This document shows, one piece after another, positions 17,986-25,455 of a stretch of 64,000 nt of DNA (its first letter is position 1; every line of letters begins with the position of its first letter). This DNA comes from Parapedobacter pyrenivorans_A (lineage in GTDB: Bacteria > Bacteroidota > Bacteroidia > Sphingobacteriales > Sphingobacteriaceae). Under the pieces are notes generated by a model. The model made no database searches. It was not told where the DNA came from and saw nothing but the letters and a program-made list of their open reading frames with translations. The DNA is taken from contig NZ_JBHEUZ010000010.1 of the NCBI RefSeq assembly GCF_041925275.1, positions 1 to 64,000 on the forward strand. Direction: 5' to 3'. The position numbers and the translations under genes were made by a program.

Positions 17986-19106
17986 AACACTTGATCAATA
18001 CGGTGAACATGATGATACTCTTGACGATGACGAACGGGTGTGTGCCGCCTAGGGCGGTGGATGTGCAGTGGGATAATCTGCCTTCCGTGCCGGACCCCGT
18101 GGGGTTTGCCGGAGCATACGCAGGTGTAAGCGGTGGGAGCCTCGTCGTGGCGGGCGGCGCGAATTTCCCGGAAGGGACCCGGCCATGGTCGGGCGGGGTG
18201 AAGCAGTGGAGCGACCACGTTTTCGTGCTTGGGGAGGGGAGTGGACAATGGACCCAGGTGGGTGCCTTGCCGCGCCCCATGGGGTATGGTGCTTCCGTAA
18301 CGTGGCGGGATACCGTCATCATCATCGGGGGTGCCGACCAGCACCGGCACTACGCGGATGTCTTTGCGATGCGGTACGCCGATGGAGCGTTGCAGATTAG
18401 CCCGATGCCCGCCTTGCCGGCACCGATTGCCCACACGTGCGGCGTGTTGGTGGGCGATGTGATCTACGTGGCCGGGGGGCTGTCGTCGCCCAATGACACG
18501 GTGGCCAGCGCGGCGTTCTTCGCGCTCGATTTAAGCAAACCTGTCGGCGAGCGGCAGTGGGAGGTACGGGAATCCTGGCCGGGGGCGCCACGCATGCTGG
18601 CCGTTGCCGGCAGCGTGGACGGTGATTTTTACCTGTTGAGCGGTGTATCGCTGCAAGCGGATGCCGCCGATGCGGTACCCACACGCAGCTATCTTTCGGA
18701 CGCATTCCGTTACCGGCCCGGGGTGGGATGGACGGCAATCGCCGGCCTTCCCCACGCCGTCGCGGCGGCACCCAGTCCCGCCCTTACCGGCCCGCACGGC
18801 CAATTGCTTGTCTTCGGCGGCGATGATGGCCGGCTTGCGCGGCAGGCCGGCCCGATGAAAGATGCCCACCCAGGGTTCAGCTCCGGAATACAGGCTTACA
18901 ATCCCCTTACCAACCAATGGGCCGCCGATGGCACATTGCCCGTCGATAAGCAGGCAAATCCCGAAACCGATCCCAACGCAAGCACGTGGGCACCGGTAAC
19001 CACGGCCGCCGTGCTGTGGAACAACCGGTATGTGCTGCCCATGGGGGAAGTACGGCCGGGGGTACGTACGAACCGCGTGCTGGCAGTGAAGTATGAAGCA
19101 AAATGA
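17982..19106 (+). CDS. nanM: Kelch-type N-acetylneuraminate epimerase
   Basis: A 374-residue Kelch beta-propeller matching NanM mutarotases, which convert alpha-sialic acid released by sialidase to the beta anomer used by transporter and lyase. An N-terminal hydrophobic leader with a Cys (MTNGC, about residue 20) suggests export, possibly as a lipoprotein. Kelch blades show GG doublets followed by Y/W and W, for example VVAGGANFPEG, VIIIGGADQ, IYVAGGLSS and LLVFGGDDG. ATGA overlaps both neighbours, so it is translationally coupled to nanA and the transporter gene. Function by family plus strong context. Confidence 0.88.
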   Translation: MKHLINTVNMMILLTMTNGCVPPRAVDVQWDNLPSVPDPVGFAGAYAGVSGGSLVVAGGANFPEGTRPWSGGVKQWSDHVFVLGEGSGQWTQVGALPRPMGYGASVTWRDTVIIIGGADQHRHYADVFAMRYADGALQISPMPALPAPIAHTCGVLVGDVIYVAGGLSSPNDTVASAAFFALDLSKPVGERQWEVRESWPGAPRMLAVAGSVDGDFYLLSGVSLQADAADAVPTRSYLSDAFRYRPGVGWTAIAGLPHAVAAAPSPALTGPHGQLLVFGGDDGRLARQAGPMKDAHPGFSSGIQAYNPLTNQWAADGTLPVDKQANPETDPNASTWAPVTTAAVLWNNRYVLPMGEVRPGVRTNRVLAVKYEAK

Positions 19107-20347
19107 ATGGTCATATGAATGAACAAGGTGCGAAACCTTGGTATCCCTGGCTGTTGGTGGGGCTGTTATGGCTTGTGGCGTTCCTCAACTACCTCGACCG
19201 CATCCTGATTACCACGATGCGCGACCCTATCGTCAGCGAGTTTTCGCTTACGGATGCCCAGTTCGGGCTACTTACATCGGTATTCCTATGGTCGTATGGG
19301 GTGTTCAGTCCGCTGGGCGGATACCTTGCCGACAAATACAGCAGAAGGAACGTTATCATCTTCAGCGTGGCGGTATGGTCGGCAGCCACGGCGTGGACAG
19401 GATACGTATCGTCGTTTGAAGAACTGGTGGCCGCACGGATCGTGATGGGGATGAGCGAAGCGTTCTACATCCCCGCCGGACTGGCCCTCATTACCGATTA
19501 CCACCGCGGCAGAACACGGTCGCTGGCAACGGGCATCCACTTCAGTGGTCTGTATGCCGGGCTGGCCCTGGGCGGTATCGGCGGGTATATCGCCGAGCTG
19601 TGGGGCTGGCGCTATGGTTTCCATGTATTCGGTTTCTTTGGCTGCCTCTATGCGGTGGTGCTGCTGTTTACGCTGCGCGACCACAAGGAGGTCACCGCAC
19701 CGGACGTGCCCGCGCACAAGGCCGCCACGGTCGGTTTTATGGATGCGGTTAAGACATTGGTGGGTGAGCGATCCTACCGCGTGCTCCTGTTTTATTTTGT
19801 GGTATTGGGGATTGCCAACTGGCTCATCTATGCGTGGCTACCCACGTTCCTGCGGGAGCAATTTTCGCTGGGCCTGGGCGAGGCGGGGATTTCGGCCACC
19901 CTGTATCCGCAAATCGGTTCGTTCATAGGCGTGCTACTGGGCGGCATATGGGCCGACCGCTGGTTCAAGGCCAATCGCAAGAGCCGCATTTGGGTTATGG
20001 TGATCGGGTTTACCGTAGGGGCGCCCTTCTTGATGCTGATGTCGTGGACCTCGCTTTTCCTCCTGGCGATCGTGGCGCTTTTCTTTTTCGGCATGGCACG
20101 GGGTTTCAGCGATGCCAACCTCATGCCGGTGGTACGGCAGGTGGTGGACGGACGGTATGCTGCCACCGCTTACGGCGTACTGAACTTCTTGAGCACCATT
20201 GCCGGCGGGTTGATGGTATATGCCGGGGGTGCGCTGAAAGATGCCGACGTAGACCTGTCCGTTATCTATATCGTGGCGGCATGCCTGCTGTTGGTAGCTA
20301 CGTGGTCGTTGATGCTCGTGAACGTGAAGAAAGGGGACCCGCGCTGA
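19103..20347 (+). CDS. nanT: MFS transporter, probable sialic acid importer
   Basis: A 414-residue, 12-helix major facilitator of the anion:cation symporter type (FLNYLDRILITTMRDPI in helix 1, GGYLADKYSRRNVI in the 2-3 loop, AFYIPAGLALITDYHRGRTRSLATGIHFSGLYAG in helices 4-5, GGIWADRWFKANRKSRI in the 8-9 loop). The locus has no TRAP or SSS transporter, so this is the likely inner-membrane sialic acid importer. The ATG overlaps the nanM stop (ATGA); an in-frame ATG four codons later is the alternative start. It is the last gene of the operon. Substrate rests on context. Confidence 0.82.
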   Translation: MNGHMNEQGAKPWYPWLLVGLLWLVAFLNYLDRILITTMRDPIVSEFSLTDAQFGLLTSVFLWSYGVFSPLGGYLADKYSRRNVIIFSVAVWSAATAWTGYVSSFEELVAARIVMGMSEAFYIPAGLALITDYHRGRTRSLATGIHFSGLYAGLALGGIGGYIAELWGWRYGFHVFGFFGCLYAVVLLFTLRDHKEVTAPDVPAHKAATVGFMDAVKTLVGERSYRVLLFYFVVLGIANWLIYAWLPTFLREQFSLGLGEAGISATLYPQIGSFIGVLLGGIWADRWFKANRKSRIWVMVIGFTVGAPFLMLMSWTSLFLLAIVALFFFGMARGFSDANLMPVVRQVVDGRYAATAYGVLNFLSTIAGGLMVYAGGALKDADVDLSVIYIVAACLLLVATWSLMLVNVKKGDPR

Positions 20348-20363
20348 ATGAATATCCTGGGTT

Positions 20364-20412
20364 AAAAAAACGCTCCCGCACGCACGCGTTGGAGCGGACG
20401 GCGGGAAGCGTT
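20364..20412 (-). terminator. Intrinsic terminator of tdh
   Basis: On the minus strand a stem of AACGCT/AGCGTT plus CCCGC/GCGGG (one bulged base) closes a ~26-base loop and runs into a seven-T tract. It lies just past the tdh stop and also separates tdh from the convergent nan operon. Confidence 0.6.
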
Positions 20413-20427
20413 GCAAACACATGATCG

Positions 20428-21372
20428 TTATCGCGCAGCGTTGGCGGTAAGTGCAGCAAGCATCTCGCGCACCATCTCTTCGAGTCCATACCGGGGCTGC
20501 CATCCCCAATCGCTCCGTGCTTGGTTGTCGTCGATCTGCTGCGGCCAGCTGTCGGCAATACGTTGGCGGAAATCCGGTTCGTACAGGCAGGCAAATTCCG
20601 GCAGGTGCCGTTGAATAGCCGCGGCGAGCTGCTGGGGGGTGAAGCTGAATGCCGCAAAATTGTATGCTGTGCGGATGTTGATCGCTTCGGCCGGGGCCTC
20701 CATCAGTTGGAGCGTACCCGCCACCGCATCGGGCATGTACATCATGGGCAGCGCGGTGCCGGCGGCTAGGAAGCAATGGTAGGCTTCGCCCCGCACGGCA
20801 TGGTGGAAAATATCCACCGCATAATCCGTGGTGCCACCACCCGGCAGCGCCGTGTGGCTGATCAGGCCAGGGTACCGGATGCTGCGTACATCCACACCGT
20901 GAACGTGATGGTAATATTGGCACCAGTTCTCTCCGGCCACCTTGCTGATGCCGTATACCGTGCCCGGCTGCGTTACCGTGTGTTGCGGGCAGTGGGTTTT
21001 GGGGGCGTGCGCGCCGAAGACGGCGATGCTGCTGGGCCAGAAGACGCGGCATCCGGTTTCACGGGCTACTTCCAACACATTCAATAACCCCTGCATATTG
21101 AGGTCCCATGCTTGCTGGGGGCGCTGCTCGCCACTGGCAGAAAGAAACGCGGCTAAATGGTAGATGGTGTGGGCGCCTGTATCCGTAACCAACGCCCGGA
21201 GCGCTTCGATATCCATCACGTCGAGCAACCGGAAGCCCGTGCCGGCAACCGCCGGTTGCCGGATATCGGTAGCAATGACGCTATCGGTGCCATATCGCGC
21301 ACGAAGCGCCGCGGTGAGCTCGGTGCCGAGTTGGCCATTGGCCCCGGTAATGATGATCTGTTGTTGCAGCAT
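20428..21372 (-). CDS. L-threonine 3-dehydrogenase (extended SDR type)
   Basis: A 314-residue NAD-dependent extended short-chain dehydrogenase resembling the epimerase-like threonine dehydrogenases of flavobacteria, which oxidise L-threonine to 2-amino-3-ketobutyrate. Visible are the Rossmann motif IIITGANGQLG (residues 6-16), DVMDIEALRALV, YHLAAFLSASGE, the substrate-binding FWPSSIAVFG, the catalytic YGISK (Tyr and Lys) and RYPGLIS followed by GGGTTDYAVDIFHHA, which is characteristic of this TDH group. Transcribed divergently from an Lrp/AsnC gene, with a palindrome between, and preceded by a terminator-like hairpin 14 bases before the ATG. Expression is probably controlled at both levels. 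Confidence 0.85.
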   Translation of the reverse strand: MLQQQIIITGANGQLGTELTAALRARYGTDSVIATDIRQPAVAGTGFRLLDVMDIEALRALVTDTGAHTIYHLAAFLSASGEQRPQQAWDLNMQGLLNVLEVARETGCRVFWPSSIAVFGAHAPKTHCPQHTVTQPGTVYGISKVAGENWCQYYHHVHGVDVRSIRYPGLISHTALPGGGTTDYAVDIFHHAVRGEAYHCFLAAGTALPMMYMPDAVAGTLQLMEAPAEAINIRTAYNFAAFSFTPQQLAAAIQRHLPEFACLYEPDFRQRIADSWPQQIDDNQARSDWGWQPRYGLEEMVREMLAALTANAAR

Positions 21373-21386
21373 ACGAAATCCTTTTC

Positions 21387-21429
21387 AAAAAAACTGCATG
21401 GTAGTCGGAAATGCCGGCCACCATGCAGT
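21387..21429 (-). terminator. Terminator-like hairpin in the tdh leader (candidate attenuator)
   Basis: Read on the minus strand, ACTGCATGGT pairs perfectly with ACCATGCAGT (10 bp) around an inner CGG/CCG stem and is followed by seven T residues, then by AAAAGGA and the tdh ATG at 21372. This is the form of an intrinsic terminator but sits inside the leader of tdh, so it should cut off transcription before the gene unless antagonised. An unbroken reading frame starting at the ATG at 21490 runs through the hairpin and into tdh out of frame; it contains no run of Thr codons. Confidence 0.55.
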
Positions 21430-21518
21430 AACCTAAGTTTAAGTCTTTAATGGGCAACGGACTGCCATCCATGTGTTGTGCCATCTGCATCACAGCCGCA
21501 CCTCATTGTATAACGTTG

Positions 21519-21549
21519 CAAAATTCCCCCCATTTCAATAAAAAGACAA
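21519..21549 (-). promoter_or_regulatory. Probable tdh promoter
   Basis: On the minus strand TTG (21547-21549) is followed after 20 bases by GAATTTTG (21519-21526), a 7-of-8 match to the -7 element. The transcript would start near 21514 and carry a ~140-base leader with the hairpin. Confidence 0.45.
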
Positions 21550-21557
21550 TGGTTGCT

Positions 21558-21578
21558 GTCAAATTTCGTTAATTTGAC
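21558..21578. promoter_or_regulatory. Candidate Lrp/AsnC operator
   Basis: GTCAAATT and AATTTGAC are perfect 8-base arms around TCGTT. The palindrome lies between the divergent tdh and lrp-type genes, just upstream of the predicted tdh -33 element, a position suited to activation of tdh and autoregulation. Confidence 0.55.
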
Positions 21579-21608
21579 GGTAAATGTGATGAAATTCCAT
21601 TTTTTTTC

Positions 21609-21616
21609 TATTTTTG
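21609..21616 (+). promoter_or_regulatory. -7 element of the Lrp-type gene
   Basis: TATTTTTG matches TAnnTTTG exactly and lies 37 bases before the start codon. No -33 TTG is at the usual distance; activation from the upstream palindrome could compensate. Confidence 0.4.
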
Positions 21617-21653
21617 GACGGTTAGCGTGACGGCTGGCCGTTAAAGTAACTGA

Positions 21654-22127
21654 TTGCCCGTTTTGATAGAGCTCGACCCCATAGACATCGAATTGCTGCG
21701 CATCCTACAGCGGGATGCCACCTTGTCCAACAAACAACTGTCATCCCAATTGAACAGGTCGGTGGCGGCCATCCAGGAACGGCGGCGCAAGCTCCGCGAG
21801 CAGGGATACATCAAACGGGTGGTAGCCATTGTGGATAGGCGGAAGATAGACCGTAGCTTGGTGGCCTTTTCGCACGTGCTGCTCACTTCCCACAGCCGCG
21901 AAGTGCTGCTGGGTTTCGAGCGGGATGTATTGGCCTTTGACGAAGTGATGGAATGCATGCAGTTGACCGGTGCATTCGATTTCATTCTCCGCGTTGCCGT
22001 ACGCGACATGGACGCCTACAACCATTTCCTCCGTGAAAAACTGGCTACCCTGCCCAACATCAGTACCGTGCAAAGTTTCTTCGTGCTGGAAGAAGCCCGG
22101 AGCGACACGGCATATCCCTTGCCATAG
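21654..22127 (+). CDS. Lrp/AsnC-family transcriptional regulator
   Basis: A 157-residue feast/famine regulator. The N-terminal helix-turn-helix is plain (LDPIDIELLRILQRDATLSNKQLSSQLNRSVAAIQERRRKLREQGYI, about residues 7-53), followed by the RAM-type ligand-binding fold (LLTSHSREVLLGFERD, VMECMQLTGAFDFILRVAVRDMDAYNHFLREKL, STVQSFFVLEE). No ATG is available before the HTH; the start is TTG at 21654 or TTG at 21663. It faces tdh across a perfect palindrome, so threonine-responsive control of tdh is a reasonable inference, as Lrp-type proteins usually regulate their divergent amino-acid catabolism gene. Confidence 0.85.
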   Translation: MPVLIELDPIDIELLRILQRDATLSNKQLSSQLNRSVAAIQERRRKLREQGYIKRVVAIVDRRKIDRSLVAFSHVLLTSHSREVLLGFERDVLAFDEVMECMQLTGAFDFILRVAVRDMDAYNHFLREKLATLPNISTVQSFFVLEEARSDTAYPLP

Positions 22128-22223
22128 GGTTGTCATACACGGTGCCTTCCTTTGTTCCATCGTTCTTTTTGTAAACGTTGTGTCATAAGATAACGGATGC
22201 AGGGCACTGGCATCATTTTTCGC

Positions 22224-22253
22224 TTGCTATTTGCCAATTAAACTGTACTTTTG
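22224..22253 (+). promoter_or_regulatory. Promoter of the tetR-efflux operon
   Basis: TTG (22224-22226), 19 bases, then an exact -7 match TACTTTTG (22246-22253). The ATG follows at 22292. Confidence 0.65.
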
Positions 22254-22276
22254 ACCGAAATTTAAAAATAGTCAAA
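22250..22276. promoter_or_regulatory. Candidate TetR operator
   Basis: TTTGAC and GTCAAA form perfect 6-base arms around a 15-base AT-rich spacer, beginning inside the -7 box and covering the predicted transcription start. This suits an autorepressor. Confidence 0.45.
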
Positions 22277-22291
22277 TGGTAAAAAGATAAA

Positions 22292-22894
22292 ATGAGCATG
22301 GTAGACGACAAACGGAATCAAATAATCGAAGCGGCCTTGAAGCGTTTTTCGCATTTCGGTATCGCCAAAACATCGATGAGCGAAGTGGCGGACGACCTGA
22401 AACTTTCGAAGGCAAACTTGTATTATTATTTTCCGGATAAGTTCGCGTTGATCGAAGCGATTGCATATCGCATTATCGACGAAAGCGATGCGGCCATCGA
22501 AAAGGCATTCGACGAGGCCGAAGGCACGCTGGACCTATTGATCCGGATGCTGGAGATGAAGAAAGCCTATGTTGAAAAATATTATATGCTCATCCTCAAT
22601 CTCCATGAGATGAACATCCATGAGGAAAAGTGGAAAACACTGGCGGAGCGGTTATTCCAACGGGAAGTGGGAACCATTTCGCGGATTTTTGAGCAGGGGA
22701 TTGCCCGTAACGAACTTGTAACATTTGACGTGGCTGCTACGTCTGAGTTGTATGTTGCCATGATACGTGGATTGGCCATGTTTTGCGACCATGCCGCCCC
22801 GCATGCGCTGATCGATCGGGATGAAATTGCCCGCATATTTGAAAAACAAAAGCAAGCCGCAGCAATCGTTATTAACGGACTCAGAGATAGATGA
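22292..22894 (+). CDS. TetR-family repressor of the RND efflux operon
   Basis: A 200-residue TetR/AcrR regulator. The N-terminal DNA-binding domain is standard (RNQIIEAALKRFSHFGIAKTSMSEVADDLKLSKANLYYYFPDKFALIEAI, about residues 6-56); the helical C-terminal half is the ligand-binding domain. An alternative start is the ATG two codons on. The gene heads an operon with tolC, adaptor and RND genes (60 bases to tolC) and has a palindrome over its own promoter, so it most likely represses the whole pump operon until a pump substrate binds. Confidence 0.88.
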   Translation: MSMVDDKRNQIIEAALKRFSHFGIAKTSMSEVADDLKLSKANLYYYFPDKFALIEAIAYRIIDESDAAIEKAFDEAEGTLDLLIRMLEMKKAYVEKYYMLILNLHEMNIHEEKWKTLAERLFQREVGTISRIFEQGIARNELVTFDVAATSELYVAMIRGLAMFCDHAAPHALIDRDEIARIFEKQKQAAAIVINGLRDR

Positions 22895-22954
22895 AACCGA
22901 GATGGGCGGCCATCAGCCAATAGAAGAAAAATAAGTAGATGAACTAGTAGTAAC

Positions 22955-24304
22955 ATGAATAAGTCAACAATGAACATACGATTAATGATAGCCACGCTAT
23001 TCGCCGGTTTGGTGGGCGTGCAGGTCGTGTCTGCCCAAGAAGTGATCACCTTAAAAGATGCCCTCCATTACGCGCTTGCCCACAGTGAAGCGGTAAAAAA
23101 GGCCCAATTGGACGTGGAGGGTGGCAAACACCAGGTGGCCGAAGTGCGGGCGTCGGCACTGCCGCAGGTGGAAGGTGTGGGCGCCTTGAACTACAACCCG
23201 GTTATCGGGAAGCTGGTTTTCGCCGGGCAATCGGTCACCATCGGCCAGCCCTGGGATTCTAACATCGGAGTCCGGTTGAACCAGCAGGTTTTCAACCAGC
23301 AGGTTTTCACGGGGCTGAAGGCGGCGAAAGCCACCAGTGCATTTTACGAACTCAGCGCCGACCTGACCGAAGAGCAAGTGATTGAACAGGTGGCGAAAAG
23401 CTACTACCAGGTATTGGTAAACCGCGAACAGTTGAATGTGATCGATACCAACCTCAAAAACGTGAGGGTAATCCACGGAATCGTATCGAACCAATACGAC
23501 AACGGATTGGCCAAGAAAATAGACGTGGACCGGATCAAGGTGAACATCACCAACCTGGAAAACCAACGTGAGGAACTGGTAAACGGTATATCCATGCTGG
23601 AAAACCAGTTGAAATATACCATGGGCATGCCCATAGAAACGGCCATCGTATTGCCCGAGACCGAATTGAAGGAAGTGCCTTCGGCACTGGATTTCCCCGA
23701 CCAGCCCGATCGGATGGACCACTTGGTGGAGCTGAACCTGATGAACAAGCAACTGGAATTGCTCGACCTGCAGTACAAAGCCTATAAAGCGGAATACTAC
23801 CCCACGCTGGCGCTGGTAAGCAATTACACCTACACGGCGATGTCTGACCAGTTCAACTACCTGTACAGGAGCTCTGCGGACCCCATGGCTGCCCGCTTCG
23901 GCTCCATGGCCATCGGCCTGAGCCTGCGTATCCCGATTTTCAACGGGTTTGCTACCCGCGCCCGCATGGGCAAGGCGAAGGTAGACTACCTGAAGGCCGA
24001 GCAGGACCTGTGGAACACCAAGCAGTCGCTGAACCTGGCGAACGAGAATGCCAAGATACAATTGCATAACGCACTGAATACCATCCGTTCGCAACGCGAG
24101 AACGTGGTGTTGGCACAGGAAGTATACACCAGTACCCAAAACAACTACAACAACGGGCTGGCACCGCTTACGGATCTATTGGACACCGAAAATGCATTGA
24201 CACAGGCACAGAACAGCTACACGCAGGCCCTACTGAATTACAAGGTAGCCGAAATCCAGCTGAAGAAAGCGAACGGAGACATCAAATCATTAATAAACGA
24301 GTAA
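22955..24304 (+). CDS. TolC-family outer-membrane efflux channel
   Basis: A 449-residue outer-membrane factor. A signal peptide (cleaved near VSAQE, residue 28) precedes the two-fold repeated helical-hairpin/beta-strand pattern of the OEP family: ITLKDALHYALAHSEAVKKAQLDVEGGKHQVAEVRASALPQ in the first half and LSLRIPIFNGFATRARMGKAKVDYLKAEQDL with YNNGLAPLTDLLDTENALTQAQNSYTQALLNYKVAEIQLKKANG in the second. It forms the exit duct of the tripartite pump with the next two genes. An in-frame ATG five codons later is possible. Confidence 0.92.
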   Translation: MNKSTMNIRLMIATLFAGLVGVQVVSAQEVITLKDALHYALAHSEAVKKAQLDVEGGKHQVAEVRASALPQVEGVGALNYNPVIGKLVFAGQSVTIGQPWDSNIGVRLNQQVFNQQVFTGLKAAKATSAFYELSADLTEEQVIEQVAKSYYQVLVNREQLNVIDTNLKNVRVIHGIVSNQYDNGLAKKIDVDRIKVNITNLENQREELVNGISMLENQLKYTMGMPIETAIVLPETELKEVPSALDFPDQPDRMDHLVELNLMNKQLELLDLQYKAYKAEYYPTLALVSNYTYTAMSDQFNYLYRSSADPMAARFGSMAIGLSLRIPIFNGFATRARMGKAKVDYLKAEQDLWNTKQSLNLANENAKIQLHNALNTIRSQRENVVLAQEVYTSTQNNYNNGLAPLTDLLDTENALTQAQNSYTQALLNYKVAEIQLKKANGDIKSLINE

Positions 24305-24323
24305 ACATCATCAACACACATAT

Positions 24324-25388
24324 ATGAAACGGATCATTATCACCATCATTGTCGTTATTGGCCTACTGAGCCTCATCGGATGGGTATTAACCAATAACAA
24401 AAAGGAAAACGAGGCAAAGACGGCCGTCGTTGCCGAAACGGGCGGGGCCACCGTGGTTACCGCCGCCACCGTAAGCAAGCAACCGATTGCACTCGATTTT
24501 TCGGCCAACGGCAACTTCGCTGCCAACCAGGACCTGACGCTGCTTTCTGAAATCAGTGGCCGCATTACCCGCATCCTGGTAGACGAGGGTTCGCGCGTGG
24601 GTAAGGGACAGGTGTTGGCATTGGTAGACCCTGAAATCCTCACCTTGGATAAGCAAACGGCCGAAGACGCGCTCCAAAAGCTGAAAACCGACCACGAACG
24701 GTACCGGAGTTCCTTTGAAACCGGTGGCGTTACCCGGGCCCAATTGGACGAAATCGAATTGCAGCTCCGCAATGCCGAGGTGCGTTTGCAGCAAGCCAAT
24801 CGCCGGGTGGCAGATGCCACGGTGAAGTCGCCGATCAGCGGTGTCATCAACCGCCGCGACATCGAAGTGGGGGCCTACCTCTCGCCGGGCACCGAACTTT
24901 TTGAAATCGTGGACCTATCGCAATTGAAATTGCAGGTAACGGCCAATGAGACGCAGGTGGTTAACCTGAAAGTGGGCGACAAGGTCGATGTGACGAGTAC
25001 CGTATTCCCGGCAGCGGAATTTACGGGCACGGTACGTTTCATCGCCGCCAAAGCCGACAATACGCTCAACTATCCGGTAGAGATCGTGATCGAGAACAGC
25101 CGCGCCTCCGAATTGCGTGCGGGCATGTATGGTACGGCCCATTTCAAGTTTCCGCAAACCGATCCAGCCATACTGGTACCGCGCGGTGCATTTGTGGGGG
25201 GCGTGAACAGCAACCAGGTTTATGTACTCGGCACGGACAGCACGGCGGTGATACGCAAGGTGGTTGCCGGAAGGATCCTGGGCGAACAGGTTGAAATCAT
25301 CAAGGGGCTTGAAGAAGGTGAAACCGTGATCACAAGCGGCCAGATCAACCTCGTAGACGGCGCCAAGGTTGCCGCGCAGGTCGATTGA
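24324..25388 (+). CDS. RND efflux periplasmic adaptor (membrane fusion protein)
   Basis: A 354-residue HlyD/AcrA-type adaptor linking the inner-membrane RND pump to TolC. An N-terminal membrane anchor (residues 2-22) is followed by the lipoyl half-motifs (SGRITRILVDEGSRVGKGQVLALVD and ATVKSPISGVINRRDIEVGAYLSPGTELFEIVD), a coiled-coil hairpin between them (about 105-155), a beta-barrel domain (about 200-275) and a membrane-proximal domain (VVAGRILGEQVEIIKGLEEGETVITSGQINLVDGAKV). It is 19 bases after tolC. Confidence 0.92.
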   Translation: MKRIIITIIVVIGLLSLIGWVLTNNKKENEAKTAVVAETGGATVVTAATVSKQPIALDFSANGNFAANQDLTLLSEISGRITRILVDEGSRVGKGQVLALVDPEILTLDKQTAEDALQKLKTDHERYRSSFETGGVTRAQLDEIELQLRNAEVRLQQANRRVADATVKSPISGVINRRDIEVGAYLSPGTELFEIVDLSQLKLQVTANETQVVNLKVGDKVDVTSTVFPAAEFTGTVRFIAAKADNTLNYPVEIVIENSRASELRAGMYGTAHFKFPQTDPAILVPRGAFVGGVNSNQVYVLGTDSTAVIRKVVAGRILGEQVEIIKGLEEGETVITSGQINLVDGAKVAAQVD

Positions 25389-25416
25389 ACCCAAGGATAG
25401 CGAATACAATACCCCT

Positions 25417-25451
25417 TATCTCATATCTCATATCTCATATCTCATATCTTA
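25417..25451 (+). repeat. Heptamer tandem repeat between adaptor and pump genes
   Basis: Four perfect TATCTCA units and a fifth with one change (TATCTTA) end four bases before the pump ATG at 25456. The run replaces any usual ribosome-binding sequence, so copy-number change by slippage could alter pump translation. Confidence 0.85.
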
Positions 25452-25455
25452 ACTC

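Noticed and set aside
21281..21493. A 70-codon protein overlapping the start of tdh
   Set aside because: About half of it lies inside tdh in another frame, and the rest is the leader with the terminator-like hairpin. I keep it only as a possible leader frame.
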